This document shows positions 52,766-61,445 of a DNA stretch of 64,000 nt, piece after piece. The position numbers were made by a program, and so were the translations under genes. Below the pieces are notes generated by a model, which ran no database searches, had not been told where the DNA came from, and saw only the letters and a list, made by a program, of their open reading frames with translations. Origin of the DNA: G942493375 sp942493375 (GTDB lineage Bacteria > Armatimonadota > UBA5829); assembly GCA_942493375.1 (NCBI GenBank), contig OW818698.1, positions 6,448,001-6,512,000 on the forward strand. The letters are read 5' to 3'. Each line of letters starts with the position of its first letter. Within the stretch, counting starts at the first letter, position 1.

Positions 52766-52930
52766 GATCCGCTCCAGTTGTTCGTAATAATTGCGGGTTA
52801 ATGTTGTTTCTGTTTATTCGGCATACACGAAGGAGAATCCTTGATTTCGTAGAATCAATCATCAATGAGCCATTGATATAATCCAACGTAAATCAACACG
52901 TAATCTGCTTGAATACGAGGAGACACGGAC

Positions 52931-55120
52931 ATGACGGACACACATAGGACATTTAATCGAATACTGCCAATTTGCTTTACACTTTGTATATTAGTGGGTG
53001 TTTTATCACGCGGATCTTGCGTAAGTAAGCCCAACCTGGTCAGGAATGGAAGTTTTGAGGGTGGACTGCAGGCAGTTACGGATGCCGGATGGGTGCTGGG
53101 TTCGGGAGCTACACTTGTAGAGACCGGTGGAGCTTCGGATGGAAAGGCTTATCTTAAAGTCGATGGTGATACCGGAGCGCCTATCCTAAAGTGGGTCGAT
53201 GTAAAGCCGAATACCGGATATGTGGCTCGTTGTCGAGTTACTGTGAATGGTGGCGGTCATCTTACTTTCGCAATTCATGACAGGGATAGTGAGTTTTATG
53301 TCTGCCGGGACGTATATATCAACGGCGCAATGGGCAAGTGGTCGGATTTGGTGCTGCCATTCAGAAGTGGGAATAATACGTCAATCGGTATAAGTGTTGG
53401 TAAGCGTTATGGAAGTGCTATATGTTATGACAAGGTTGAGCTCTATGAAGATGACAGCGTTCAGATAGGGGATATGTCTCCCAGGCCAAAATATGGATTT
53501 CCATCAGCTTCAGATGCCGAGAAAAGCAAAGGGTATCTGATCTCACAGCCAAGCTGGACCGATATAATCTATCCGACTTATTATCCCACTCGTTCTCAGA
53601 TTACAAAGCGTTTGAGTTGCCAATTGACACCCGGAGAACGCGAACCTGTCAGCCTTTTAATTAGTGCAATCCGAGCATTGAATGATGTCAGAGTCAGTGT
53701 TGCTGATGATCTGAAGTCAAAAGACGGAGAGGTTATTCCTGTAAAGAACATAGACGTAAGGATGGTTAAATCAATTACTCGCTGGCTTAATAATAGTGCC
53801 CCGTTGAAAGCTGGTCAGCGATATGAAAGGCGTCCTCTGTTCTTATTTCCAGCTTCTCCAGTTGGGATAAATGAGAAGGAAAGCCAGCAGTATTGGTTGA
53901 CTGTCCGAGCCTCTGATGATACTCCAGCAGGTGATTATTCCGGTAGCGTCAAGATAATGACTGCAGAATCCGGGGGATATACAGTTCCGATTGTAGTCCG
54001 AGTCCTGCCCTTCAAGCTGGCGGAATCTGAGATTACTTACGGTATGTACTATCAACCCCACGAACAGTATCCGGAATACATTAATGCTAAAACATTTCTA
54101 AATGACATGCGGGATATGAAAGAACACGGGATGAACTCCACAAGCGTATATGCAATGGTGGAGAGGCGCGATGACTATGTTGTAGATTTTGATTACCAAC
54201 TCACCGCACCGCGATATTCATTGAACCATTTGATGAATCTGATGCGGGAATCCGGGTTGATGAGCAGGAATCATCCGATTCTCTATATTCCTGAGGATTA
54301 CCGTGAATATATGTACATAGGCAAAGAGAAAACGGTGCAGGCGATAAAAGCCCACGAGAAGAAACAGGGCTGGCCTGAACTGTTGTTTTATATTGGTGAT
54401 GAGCCCTCTGTAGCGAATATACCGAATCTTGAAAAGATAACCTCCATGATTCACGGTGTACCGGAGGCACGCACGGTAACTGCCGGTGTGCAGCCTGGAC
54501 CATTGGGGAATTTGTATGATGTTTGGATTAGCAGTGTTTATGAACCAAAGCTGTCGAAAGTAGCTGTTGATGCTCAAAAGGAAGGGAAAGAGAGTTGGAT
54601 ATATGATTGCCAGGCAGGCGGAGCAATACCGGTAAATGATCGCTATATTGCTGGATTGCTCCCCTGGGCTTCAGGGGTTAAAGGTGTCTGGCAGTGGTGT
54701 TATACCGAACCTCCTAATGGTGGGCGCGTGAATGCTGCTGGTGAGTTAGGACTCGAATATCCATATTATGAGGGGCCGTGGTCTATAAACTATGTCTTGC
54801 GAGCCGGGGACACAGTGCATCCTACTATTGGATGGGAAGTCCGTCGTGAAGGAATAGATGATTGCCGCTACATCTTGACGTTGGAAAGACTTATAGCATC
54901 AATCAAATTATCTGGTATACCCATTAAACAGTCTCTGGCGTTGGAGGCTGAGGCATTTTTGAAAACCATCGCTCGGAAAGCACGACGTGATCGGATGGAA
55001 CGGGCAATTTCACAAGTGGATAATGTTTTTATTACTCTCTACAACCCCACTTTACGTGCATCTGACTATGATAAAATCCGTCTCAAGGTCACGGGCTACA
55101 TACTGCAACTGCAGAAATAG
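52931..55120 (+). CDS. Secreted DUF4091/GH123-like protein with N-terminal carbohydrate-binding domain
   Basis: 729 residues. Signal peptide or anchor (about 12-33), a CBM4/9-like beta-sandwich (about 34-165, NLVRNGSFEGGLQ), an N-terminal beta domain (ERRPLFLFPASPVG, GDYSGSVKI), then a TIM barrel with FYIGDEPSVANIP (about 487-499). The C-terminal DUF4091 part has YIAGLLPWASGVKGVWQWCY and IGWEVRREGIDDCRYILTLE. The Asp-Glu pair in GDEP is positioned like the substrate-assisted catalytic pair in GH123 N-acetylhexosaminidases, suggesting an amino-sugar substrate by analogy only. GGAG precedes the ATG at 52931. Confidence 0.82.
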   Translation: MTDTHRTFNRILPICFTLCILVGVLSRGSCVSKPNLVRNGSFEGGLQAVTDAGWVLGSGATLVETGGASDGKAYLKVDGDTGAPILKWVDVKPNTGYVARCRVTVNGGGHLTFAIHDRDSEFYVCRDVYINGAMGKWSDLVLPFRSGNNTSIGISVGKRYGSAICYDKVELYEDDSVQIGDMSPRPKYGFPSASDAEKSKGYLISQPSWTDIIYPTYYPTRSQITKRLSCQLTPGEREPVSLLISAIRALNDVRVSVADDLKSKDGEVIPVKNIDVRMVKSITRWLNNSAPLKAGQRYERRPLFLFPASPVGINEKESQQYWLTVRASDDTPAGDYSGSVKIMTAESGGYTVPIVVRVLPFKLAESEITYGMYYQPHEQYPEYINAKTFLNDMRDMKEHGMNSTSVYAMVERRDDYVVDFDYQLTAPRYSLNHLMNLMRESGLMSRNHPILYIPEDYREYMYIGKEKTVQAIKAHEKKQGWPELLFYIGDEPSVANIPNLEKITSMIHGVPEARTVTAGVQPGPLGNLYDVWISSVYEPKLSKVAVDAQKEGKESWIYDCQAGGAIPVNDRYIAGLLPWASGVKGVWQWCYTEPPNGGRVNAAGELGLEYPYYEGPWSINYVLRAGDTVHPTIGWEVRREGIDDCRYILTLERLIASIKLSGIPIKQSLALEAEAFLKTIARKARRDRMERAISQVDNVFITLYNPTLRASDYDKIRLKVTGYILQLQK

Positions 55121-55149
55121 GCATCAAACAGCTATTTCTAGTTATCAAT

Positions 55150-55266
55150 GTGGACTCAGATGCGTTCAATGCTGAGTCCACTGTATTCCAGAATTCCCTC
55201 GCTTTTCAGGAACATTTAATAGTCATATGATGACTATTAGTAATGGTATTGGGGAATGATTCCCCA
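55150..55266. terminator. Cluster of three perfect hairpins after the DUF4091 gene
   Basis: Hairpin 1: GTGGACTCAG (55150-55159) with CTGAGTCCAC (55172-55181), the likely terminator. Hairpin 2: TAATAGTCAT (55217-55226) with ATGACTATTA (55230-55239), 3-base loop. Hairpin 3: TGGGGAAT (55250-55257) with ATTCCCCA (55259-55266). They fill much of the 266-base gap before the peptidase gene; only the first is placed as a terminator. Confidence 0.6.
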
Positions 55267-55386
55267 CATATTCCTCTCTTATAGTTCTAGACCTCCAGCT
55301 TACGTTGAAGAATACCGAAGTTATTACTAGTAAAACTACTTGGTATCGATATGGGGCTTGAAGATGATTTGTGAGTGGAATAGCAA

Positions 55387-58353
55387 ATGATAGGCGTTCA
55401 AGTTTGTAGAAGACTGACTCTATCACTGGTAATGGCCTGTGCTGTGCTTGTTTTAGCATCGAGCGTGTCTGTGGCCAAACCTGTGTCTATGGCCCAGGTC
55501 AAAGCAGCTGTGCGTTCATGGATGTCTTCAAGTGCTGCAATGTCTGGTACAGATTTCAACAGCCGTATTGTCAAGGTCAGTAAACGCCAACTAGCTGCCG
55601 GTGTCACTCTGTATTACATCGTAGATATGTCCCCGACAGGCTGTATCATTGTTTCCTCAGATGACCTGATCGAACCTGTTATTGCATATTTGCCCGATGG
55701 ATATACCACTATTACTAAAGATAATCCGCTCATTGCCTGGTTGGATGCGGATATGCAGGGACGTCACCAGGCGCTGTTTGACGGTAAGAACAGATACAAA
55801 TCCCTTTCTGCAGGTGTATCCAGACAAGCAGCACGTAATCAACGTAGATGGAAACAGTTTACAAGCAGTGTTTCAGGATATTCAGATTCAATTACTGATG
55901 TCAGGGTTCCACCTCTGGTAAGCACTCAGTGGGGACAATTAGAACTGACTAATGGCGACTATTGTTATAACTACTACACACCCAAACATTACCCATCAGG
56001 TTGTGTGGCTACATCGCTTGCACAACTCATACGTTATCATTCATGGCCTGAAGAAGGCATCGGGACAAGAGTATCGAGAATAGTAGTCGATAATATCTCT
56101 CAAACAGCCGCAACTCTCGGTGGTGATAGCAATGGAGGGGCATATTCATATAGCACAATGCCTTACAGCCCATCATCTGATAGATCGGTTACTATAGACG
56201 AACTCCGGGCAATTGGAGCTCTTTGCTACGATGCAGGGATAGCCTGTGAGACGCAGTATAAGTCGAATGGAAGTGCTGCTACATTTGCTTCGGCCAGAAA
56301 AGCACTACTGGATACGTTCAATTACGGGAACTCGATTGTTTTCATCAACTCAGGTAAAGATATTACGCCAAACATCCCCGAAATCTGTGATAGCAACCTG
56401 GATGCCGGCCTGCCAGTCATATTTGCCATTGAAAGTCCTACTTCAGCCCATGCTGTCGTATGTGACGGCTATGGATATAATGATTCGGTGATTTACCACC
56501 ATTTGAATTTTGGTTGGTCGGGTGTATGTAATGCCTGGTATAACCTACCGGAAACTACATCTCCTTACAGATCTGTTTTTATGGCCATATACAATGTGTT
56601 TACAAAAGGGAGCGGAGAGGTTGTCAGCGGCAGGGTAGTCGATGGTGAAGGACGACCTATTTCGGAAACTGAAGTCTCGATCACAACTACGGTCTCAGAT
56701 CGACAGATCACATTTAAGGATACGACAGATAAACGCGGGATATATGGAATCAAAAATGTACCATCCAGTAAAGATGTCACGGTTGTAGCAAATAAACCCG
56801 GATATACGTTCAATAGTGTTGATGTTTCAGTTGGTAGCTCCAGGGACAACAGTGCGGTTTGCGGCAATGTGTCTGGTGTGGATATAACCGGGCAGCTTTT
56901 AGTTGCAGATATGATTGGACCGAGTTGCACGGTTTCAACAGCCACAAATAGAACAAATAGCGCCCCTCTGACTTTCCATGTAGCTTTCTCGGAGCCCATA
57001 CAGGATTTCAGTCCTGCGAACATGGCTGTTACAAATGGCCAAATCACAGATATATCGGGTGATTGGTCAGATTATACGGTTATTGTTGAACCTAAAGCTG
57101 ACGGTTATGTGCAGTGCAATGTTAAGGGTATGTCCTGTATGGACTTCTCGGGCAACGGAAATCGGCTCTCTAACTATGCTACGACACTGTATGATAGCAC
57201 TAATCCTGATGTAGTCATATCCAGGGCGGAAGGGCAGCAGGATCCTACTGAGACTCAGCCTATAAAATTCCGCGCAACTTTCAGCGAAGCTGTATCGGGA
57301 TTTACATCCAGTGACGTGGTTTTCTCTGGTACCGCCCGCGGTGTGCCAAGAATATCAATTCAGAGTGGCCCAACAGAGTATCTGATCCTTGTAAATGGCC
57401 TAGTGTCCAAAGGCACGGTTGGGGTTGAGATTGAGGCGAACTCGGTTACGGATACTGTGGGCAATCCTAATATTACCACTGGTGAAACAGCGTCTTCGGT
57501 GACATATACTCCGAACACCCTTGCAATCAATATCCTGTTTCCAACACCCGAGCCATCCTGTATTCGCAATGTGCCTGACCTGGTGCTCAGTGGTACTTCT
57601 GTTGGCTTTGAAGGAAATATGGAATGGAGTTGGAGCCTGGATTCGGGAGCAACTGGAACTTGCTATGGAAATAGTGAATGGGAGAGCTCTCCTATAAATC
57701 TCGAAGAGGGTGAGAATAGACTGATAGTATCGGCTACAGATACTACAGGTAATTCCTACTCTACTGAATTGAAGGCTACGTACAAAGAGTGTGTTCCTGG
57801 AGATGCATGGAGTGGACTTGCGTTGGTATCTCTGCCAATTGAGCCTGATTATGCGGATCCTAAGATATCTACGGGATTCATGAACTACTGGTCAGCATTT
57901 ATACCTCAGGAGCAGCGTTATAGTCCGTATGCATCCAGCGACCATTATGAATGGTTCCGTATTCCCGCACAGACCCCGGATCGGGGATTCTGGGCTATGT
58001 TTGATTCAAAGCCATCAGTTGTTCCATCCGGAAATATACCAGATCAGAAGTCCAACAGGGTGATTCGACTGTACCCGGGTTGGAACTTAATAGGGACACC
58101 ATTTGCTGCACCAGTTGAATGGGGGATTGACCGCATTATGGTACGCACACCTGGTGGCATTGCTCAGACCTTATCGCAACGCACTGACCTTGCAAATTGC
58201 TGGCTTTGGGGATGGCGCCCGGATGCTGATTTACCAAATCGAGGGAGCTATTATTTGGTAACCGAATATAGTATCGACCGGACTCTGGAACCCTGGAAAG
58301 GATATTGGATTAAAGCAAGACAGGAATGTGAGTTGGTGATTCCTGCACCGTAA
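55387..58353 (+). CDS. Secreted C10-family (streptopain-like) cysteine peptidase with Ig-like and C-terminal modules
   Basis: 988 residues. Signal peptide (about 1-30), propeptide (to about 170), and a C10 peptidase domain with the nucleophile Cys206 in YPSGCVATSLAQ, the catalytic His355 in SAHAVVCDGYG, and NFGWSG after it. A carboxypeptidase-regulatory-like domain (about 410-500), two Ig-like domains with FSEPIQDF and FSEAVSGF motifs (about 505-705), a third beta region, and a C-terminal module (about 804-988) with YPGWNLIGTPF and EPWKGYWIKA follow. Similar modules end many large exported proteins in related bacteria and might act in anchoring. Secreted proteolysis is well supported. Confidence 0.88.
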   Translation: MIGVQVCRRLTLSLVMACAVLVLASSVSVAKPVSMAQVKAAVRSWMSSSAAMSGTDFNSRIVKVSKRQLAAGVTLYYIVDMSPTGCIIVSSDDLIEPVIAYLPDGYTTITKDNPLIAWLDADMQGRHQALFDGKNRYKSLSAGVSRQAARNQRRWKQFTSSVSGYSDSITDVRVPPLVSTQWGQLELTNGDYCYNYYTPKHYPSGCVATSLAQLIRYHSWPEEGIGTRVSRIVVDNISQTAATLGGDSNGGAYSYSTMPYSPSSDRSVTIDELRAIGALCYDAGIACETQYKSNGSAATFASARKALLDTFNYGNSIVFINSGKDITPNIPEICDSNLDAGLPVIFAIESPTSAHAVVCDGYGYNDSVIYHHLNFGWSGVCNAWYNLPETTSPYRSVFMAIYNVFTKGSGEVVSGRVVDGEGRPISETEVSITTTVSDRQITFKDTTDKRGIYGIKNVPSSKDVTVVANKPGYTFNSVDVSVGSSRDNSAVCGNVSGVDITGQLLVADMIGPSCTVSTATNRTNSAPLTFHVAFSEPIQDFSPANMAVTNGQITDISGDWSDYTVIVEPKADGYVQCNVKGMSCMDFSGNGNRLSNYATTLYDSTNPDVVISRAEGQQDPTETQPIKFRATFSEAVSGFTSSDVVFSGTARGVPRISIQSGPTEYLILVNGLVSKGTVGVEIEANSVTDTVGNPNITTGETASSVTYTPNTLAINILFPTPEPSCIRNVPDLVLSGTSVGFEGNMEWSWSLDSGATGTCYGNSEWESSPINLEEGENRLIVSATDTTGNSYSTELKATYKECVPGDAWSGLALVSLPIEPDYADPKISTGFMNYWSAFIPQEQRYSPYASSDHYEWFRIPAQTPDRGFWAMFDSKPSVVPSGNIPDQKSNRVIRLYPGWNLIGTPFAAPVEWGIDRIMVRTPGGIAQTLSQRTDLANCWLWGWRPDADLPNRGSYYLVTEYSIDRTLEPWKGYWIKARQECELVIPAP

Positions 58354-58491
58354 ACAGGCTCGTTTCGTTTATCTTCTGTAGTTCTATACACCGCATGTAT
58401 TTGTGATGTTTCTATCCTTATTGTTTAAGTAATTGCAGTTATAGCCGTGATTGATCGGGTATAACTGAAGCACTTAAATCACTGCTCAAGT

Positions 58492-58521
58492 TTGCCTGCG
58501 GAGTCCCCTACATGCTATAAT
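58492..58521 (+). promoter_or_regulatory. Promoter of the efp-acc operon
   Basis: TTGCCT (58492-58497), an 18-base spacer and a perfect TATAAT (58516-58521). Transcription would start near 58528, about 60 bases before the efp start. Confidence 0.7.
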
Positions 58522-58528
58522 GCCAAGC

Positions 58529-58565
58529 GTCCCAATCTCTGGGACAGTCTCCAATCGCGCGATTG
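58529..58565 (+). promoter_or_regulatory. Two hairpins at the 5' end of the efp leader
   Basis: GTCCCA (58529-58534) pairs with TGGGAC (58540-58545), and CAATCGCGCGATTG (58552-58565) is a 14-base perfect palindrome. They lie directly after the predicted transcription start and before the SD at 58576-58581. Mechanism unknown. Confidence 0.45.
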
Positions 58566-58586
58566 CGCAGTTGGAAGGAGGCATTC

Positions 58587-59144
58587 TTGGACACAAGTAA
58601 TTTTAGAAATGGCATTTCCATAATTTTGGATAATGACATATTCACTATCGTGGAATTCCAGCATGTTAAACCCGGCAAAGGCGGTGCTTTTGTTCGGACA
58701 AAGCTCAGAAATGTTAGAAGCGGCGCGACAGTCGAAAAGACATTCCGAGCCGGCGAAAAAATGGACCAGGCATTCCTGGAGAGATATCCTTTGACCTTCA
58801 GCTATGAGCAGGAAGGTGAGTATATCTTTATGAATGAAGATTATGAAATGATTACCGTTGCCAGTGAGAAGATTGGCGACCAGGTAAAATATCTGAGAGA
58901 AGGACTTGAAGTCACTGCCCTTTCTCATGGTGAAGAACTGATTAATGTAGAATTGCCATTCACCATTGAAGTATTGATAGCTGACACCGAACCGGGAGAG
59001 CGTGGTAATACAGCTTCTGGTGGCAGTAAACCAGCTACTCTGGAGACAGGTGCGGTCGTTCAGGTCCCGTTCTTTATCAACATTGGAGATAAAGTCAAAG
59101 TTGATACCAGAACAAACGAATATCTGGAACGGTGCAAGGAATAG
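58587..59144 (+). CDS. efp: Elongation factor P
   Basis: 185 residues, the usual EF-P length, starting at TTG 58587 with AGGAGG at 58576-58581 five bases upstream. The frame is open to 58563, but the longer version lacks an SD. It helps the ribosome through stalling sequences such as polyproline. Three beta-barrel domains: domain I with the tip loop KPGKGGAF (the modifiable position is Lys31), domain II from about residue 65, and domain III ending VPFFINIGDKVKVDTRTNEYLER. No modification gene is in the window. First gene of the efp-accB-accC operon. Confidence 0.97.
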   Translation: MDTSNFRNGISIILDNDIFTIVEFQHVKPGKGGAFVRTKLRNVRSGATVEKTFRAGEKMDQAFLERYPLTFSYEQEGEYIFMNEDYEMITVASEKIGDQVKYLREGLEVTALSHGEELINVELPFTIEVLIADTEPGERGNTASGGSKPATLETGAVVQVPFFINIGDKVKVDTRTNEYLERCKE

Positions 59145-59147
59145 TAC

Positions 59148-59570
59148 ATGGATACTCAGCACATTGAGGACATGATCACGATACTGGAAGGTTCCGGAGC
59201 TTCTGAGCTGGAAGTGCGTTCAGGAGAGTCTGTGGTCCGGATTGTCAAGTCCCAGCAAAGCAAGGGGAAGAAATTGTCCCCCAAAAAGGCTGGCCGGACG
59301 GATAATTCAAAGGTCACACCTGAACCTGTACATTCAACTGATCTGTTTATTACTGCACCAATGGTTGGGATATTCCATACCGGGAGTGCTGCAATAAAGG
59401 TCGATCAGAAAGTCACGGTTGGTCAAGTTGTGGGTATGATAGAATCGATGAAAATTCACAATGAGCTTGTCAGTCGTGTTGCAGGTTATGTATCAGAGTC
59501 AATGGTAGAAGATGGTACTCCGGTGGAATACGGACAACCGCTGTTTCGGGTAGCACCGGAAATAGAGTAG
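59148..59570 (+). CDS. accB: Biotin carboxyl carrier protein of acetyl-CoA carboxylase
   Basis: 140 residues. An N-terminal helix, a Lys/Ser/Pro-rich linker (about 35-62), then a biotinyl domain (66-140) with MIESMKIHNEL; Lys102 is the biotinylated lysine. The motif is ESMK rather than the more common EAMK, which still fits the family. It carries CO2 on biotin for fatty-acid synthesis. The ATG at 59148 lies three bases after the efp stop. accC is two genes downstream, separated by a lipoprotein gene. Confidence 0.95.
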   Translation: MDTQHIEDMITILEGSGASELEVRSGESVVRIVKSQQSKGKKLSPKKAGRTDNSKVTPEPVHSTDLFITAPMVGIFHTGSAAIKVDQKVTVGQVVGMIESMKIHNELVSRVAGYVSESMVEDGTPVEYGQPLFRVAPEIE

Positions 59571-59586
59571 TAGTGAGGTGCCCGGG

Positions 59587-59991
59587 TTGAATAACAAATT
59601 GCTAGTCGGAACTCCGAATTGTTTGCGCTTTCGAATAGCTACTGTTGTTTTTTTAGGATTGTTGTTGTGTGTCATTGGTTGCTCTAAGCAAGTGAGTGAA
59701 AATACACAACCGCAGCAACCAGCAGCATCTTCTGGTTCTCAAAGCATTGTTGGCCAGTCGCTGGATTCGGGTAAGTCATCGCAGTGCAGGTCCCAGTTGT
59801 CTCAAATACGTCAAGGTATTGAGACTTACAAGACTACTGCAGGAACCGATGAGAATCCGTCTACACTTGCTGATATCAACCTTGGGGTCTCTGCGGACTT
59901 CTACAAGTGCCCAGTGTCAGGACAGCCTTATACATATGATCCGGCGTCAGGACTGGTCAAGTGTACTACCCCGCGGCATGGTAATTATTAG
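59587..59991 (+). CDS. Lipoprotein with pseudopilin-like C-terminus in the acc operon
   Basis: 134 residues starting at TTG 59587 (GAGG at 59574-59577). The frame extends to a GTG at 59578, which lies at the SD. A hydrophobic stretch ends in the lipobox VIGC, so Cys32 would be lipidated. A low-complexity Gln/Ser/Pro linker (33-62) precedes a small domain with CRSQLSQIRQGIETYKTTAG, and a C-terminus KCPVSGQPYTYDPASGLVKC that resembles the tail of type II secretion/type IV pseudopilins (YxYDPxTGxVxC). It is not an acc enzyme; its role is unknown, and its position between accB and accC is unexpected. Confidence 0.7.
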   Translation: MNNKLLVGTPNCLRFRIATVVFLGLLLCVIGCSKQVSENTQPQQPAASSGSQSIVGQSLDSGKSSQCRSQLSQIRQGIETYKTTAGTDENPSTLADINLGVSADFYKCPVSGQPYTYDPASGLVKCTTPRHGNY

Positions 59992-60071
59992 ATATAACGG
60001 CAATACTGGTGATATAGTACGCCTGTGAGTGTTGCATCAACTTGTTCCCTGGCAGGACTGGAGGACATATA

Positions 60072-61424
60072 TTGTTCAAGAAAATATTGATCGCCAATCG
60101 AGGCGAGATTGCTATAAGAATCATCCGGGCTTGCCGGGAAATGAATATAAAGACGGTAGCAGTGTATTCGGAAGCTGATCGTAAGTCTCTGCATGTCAGA
60201 CTTGCAGACGAAGCGATCTGTATTGGTGGCCCTACAAATCGAGAGAGCTACATAAACATGCCTAATACAATCAGCGCAGCAATTATCACGGGTGCTGAAG
60301 CTATACATCCTGGTTATGCCTATTTCTCTGAGCAGGCGAACTTTGCTGAGGCATGCGAAGCCTGCAACATCAAGTTTATTGGCCCCAAAGCATCTGCCAT
60401 AGAATTGATGGGGGATAAGGCAAGAGCTAAAGAGACGGCAGCTAAAGCTGGAGTTCCGTGTATTCCCGGTAGTAAGGGAGTCATACAGAATGAGCAGGAT
60501 GCTTACAGGATCGCCAGTAAAATGGGATATCCAATTCGTCTAAAAGCCACGGCTGGTGGCGGAGGCAGAGGTATCAGAGTCGTCCAGAACGAGGAAGATT
60601 TGGCATCTGCGCTGCGAATAGCTACCGCTGAAGCTGAGTCAGCGTTCGGCAATGGCTTGTTGTATGTCGAAAAGGAAATCGAAGAGCCCAGGCATGTTGA
60701 GATCCAGCTTCTGGGTGATGAACACGGCCACTATGTGCATTTGGGTGAGAGAGAATGCTCCATTCAACGCCGTAACCAGAAACTGATTGAGGAATCTCCT
60801 TCTGCTGCTGTGACGCCTGTCATAAGACGCAAGATGGGTGATGCAGCGATCAAGCTTGCCAAAGCGGTCGGATATGCAAGTGCCGGAACAGTCGAATTCC
60901 TGTTAGACAGGAGCGGGGAGTTCTACTTCATGGAGATGAACACCCGTGTGCAGGTTGAGCATCCGGTTACTGAGATGGTTACCGGTGTAGACATTGTCAA
61001 AGAACAGATACGGATTGCTGCTGGTGAAAAGCTGGATGTCACTCAAAGGGACATAAAGTTCCTGGGACATTCCATCGAATGCAGGATCATTGCAGAGGAT
61101 CCATATAATAACTTCGCTCCTTCAGTTGGAACTATATCCCATCTTGTAATCCCCGGTGGCCCAGGCGTCAGGGTCGATACACATATATATGCTGGATATG
61201 ATATCCCTCCATATTATGATGCTATGCTGGCTAAGTTGATTGTTTGGGACAAGACCAGATCAGCAGCTATCGACCGAATGCTGCGTGCCCTATCAGAGTT
61301 TGAGATTGAGGGCGTTAAGACTAATATCTCTTATCAAAGAGAGATATTGTTGAATCCTTATTTTAGACGAGGGGAACTGTCAACCAGCTTCATCCCCAGA
61401 CGAATGGTTTCGGATGCAGAATAA
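60072..61424 (+). CDS. accC: Biotin carboxylase subunit of acetyl-CoA carboxylase
   Basis: 450 residues with the TTG at 60072, which has GGAGG (60060-60064) seven bases upstream and gives the canonical start FKKILIANRGEIAIRI; the frame is also open to 60042. It carboxylates biotin on AccB using ATP and bicarbonate. ATP-grasp motifs KATAGGGGRGIRVV, EREIQRRNQK-type ECSIQRRNQKLIEE, EFYFMEMNTRVQVEHPVTE and EC-R-I-A-ED-P are present. Full length, with catalytic residues intact. Confidence 0.96.
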   Translation: MFKKILIANRGEIAIRIIRACREMNIKTVAVYSEADRKSLHVRLADEAICIGGPTNRESYINMPNTISAAIITGAEAIHPGYAYFSEQANFAEACEACNIKFIGPKASAIELMGDKARAKETAAKAGVPCIPGSKGVIQNEQDAYRIASKMGYPIRLKATAGGGGRGIRVVQNEEDLASALRIATAEAESAFGNGLLYVEKEIEEPRHVEIQLLGDEHGHYVHLGERECSIQRRNQKLIEESPSAAVTPVIRRKMGDAAIKLAKAVGYASAGTVEFLLDRSGEFYFMEMNTRVQVEHPVTEMVTGVDIVKEQIRIAAGEKLDVTQRDIKFLGHSIECRIIAEDPYNNFAPSVGTISHLVIPGGPGVRVDTHIYAGYDIPPYYDAMLAKLIVWDKTRSAAIDRMLRALSEFEIEGVKTNISYQREILLNPYFRRGELSTSFIPRRMVSDAE

Positions 61425-61445
61425 TAGGACCAGTGGCAAATATCA

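Noticed and set aside
55250..55386. Riboswitch upstream of the C10 peptidase
   Set aside because: The hairpins are simple perfect palindromes with no conserved riboswitch core that I recognise; the gene is not a metabolic target.
58515..59162. A 215-codon open frame on the minus strand opposite efp
   Set aside because: It lies entirely antisense to efp, which has a strong SD, the right length and family motifs; the antisense reading has no recognisable domain.
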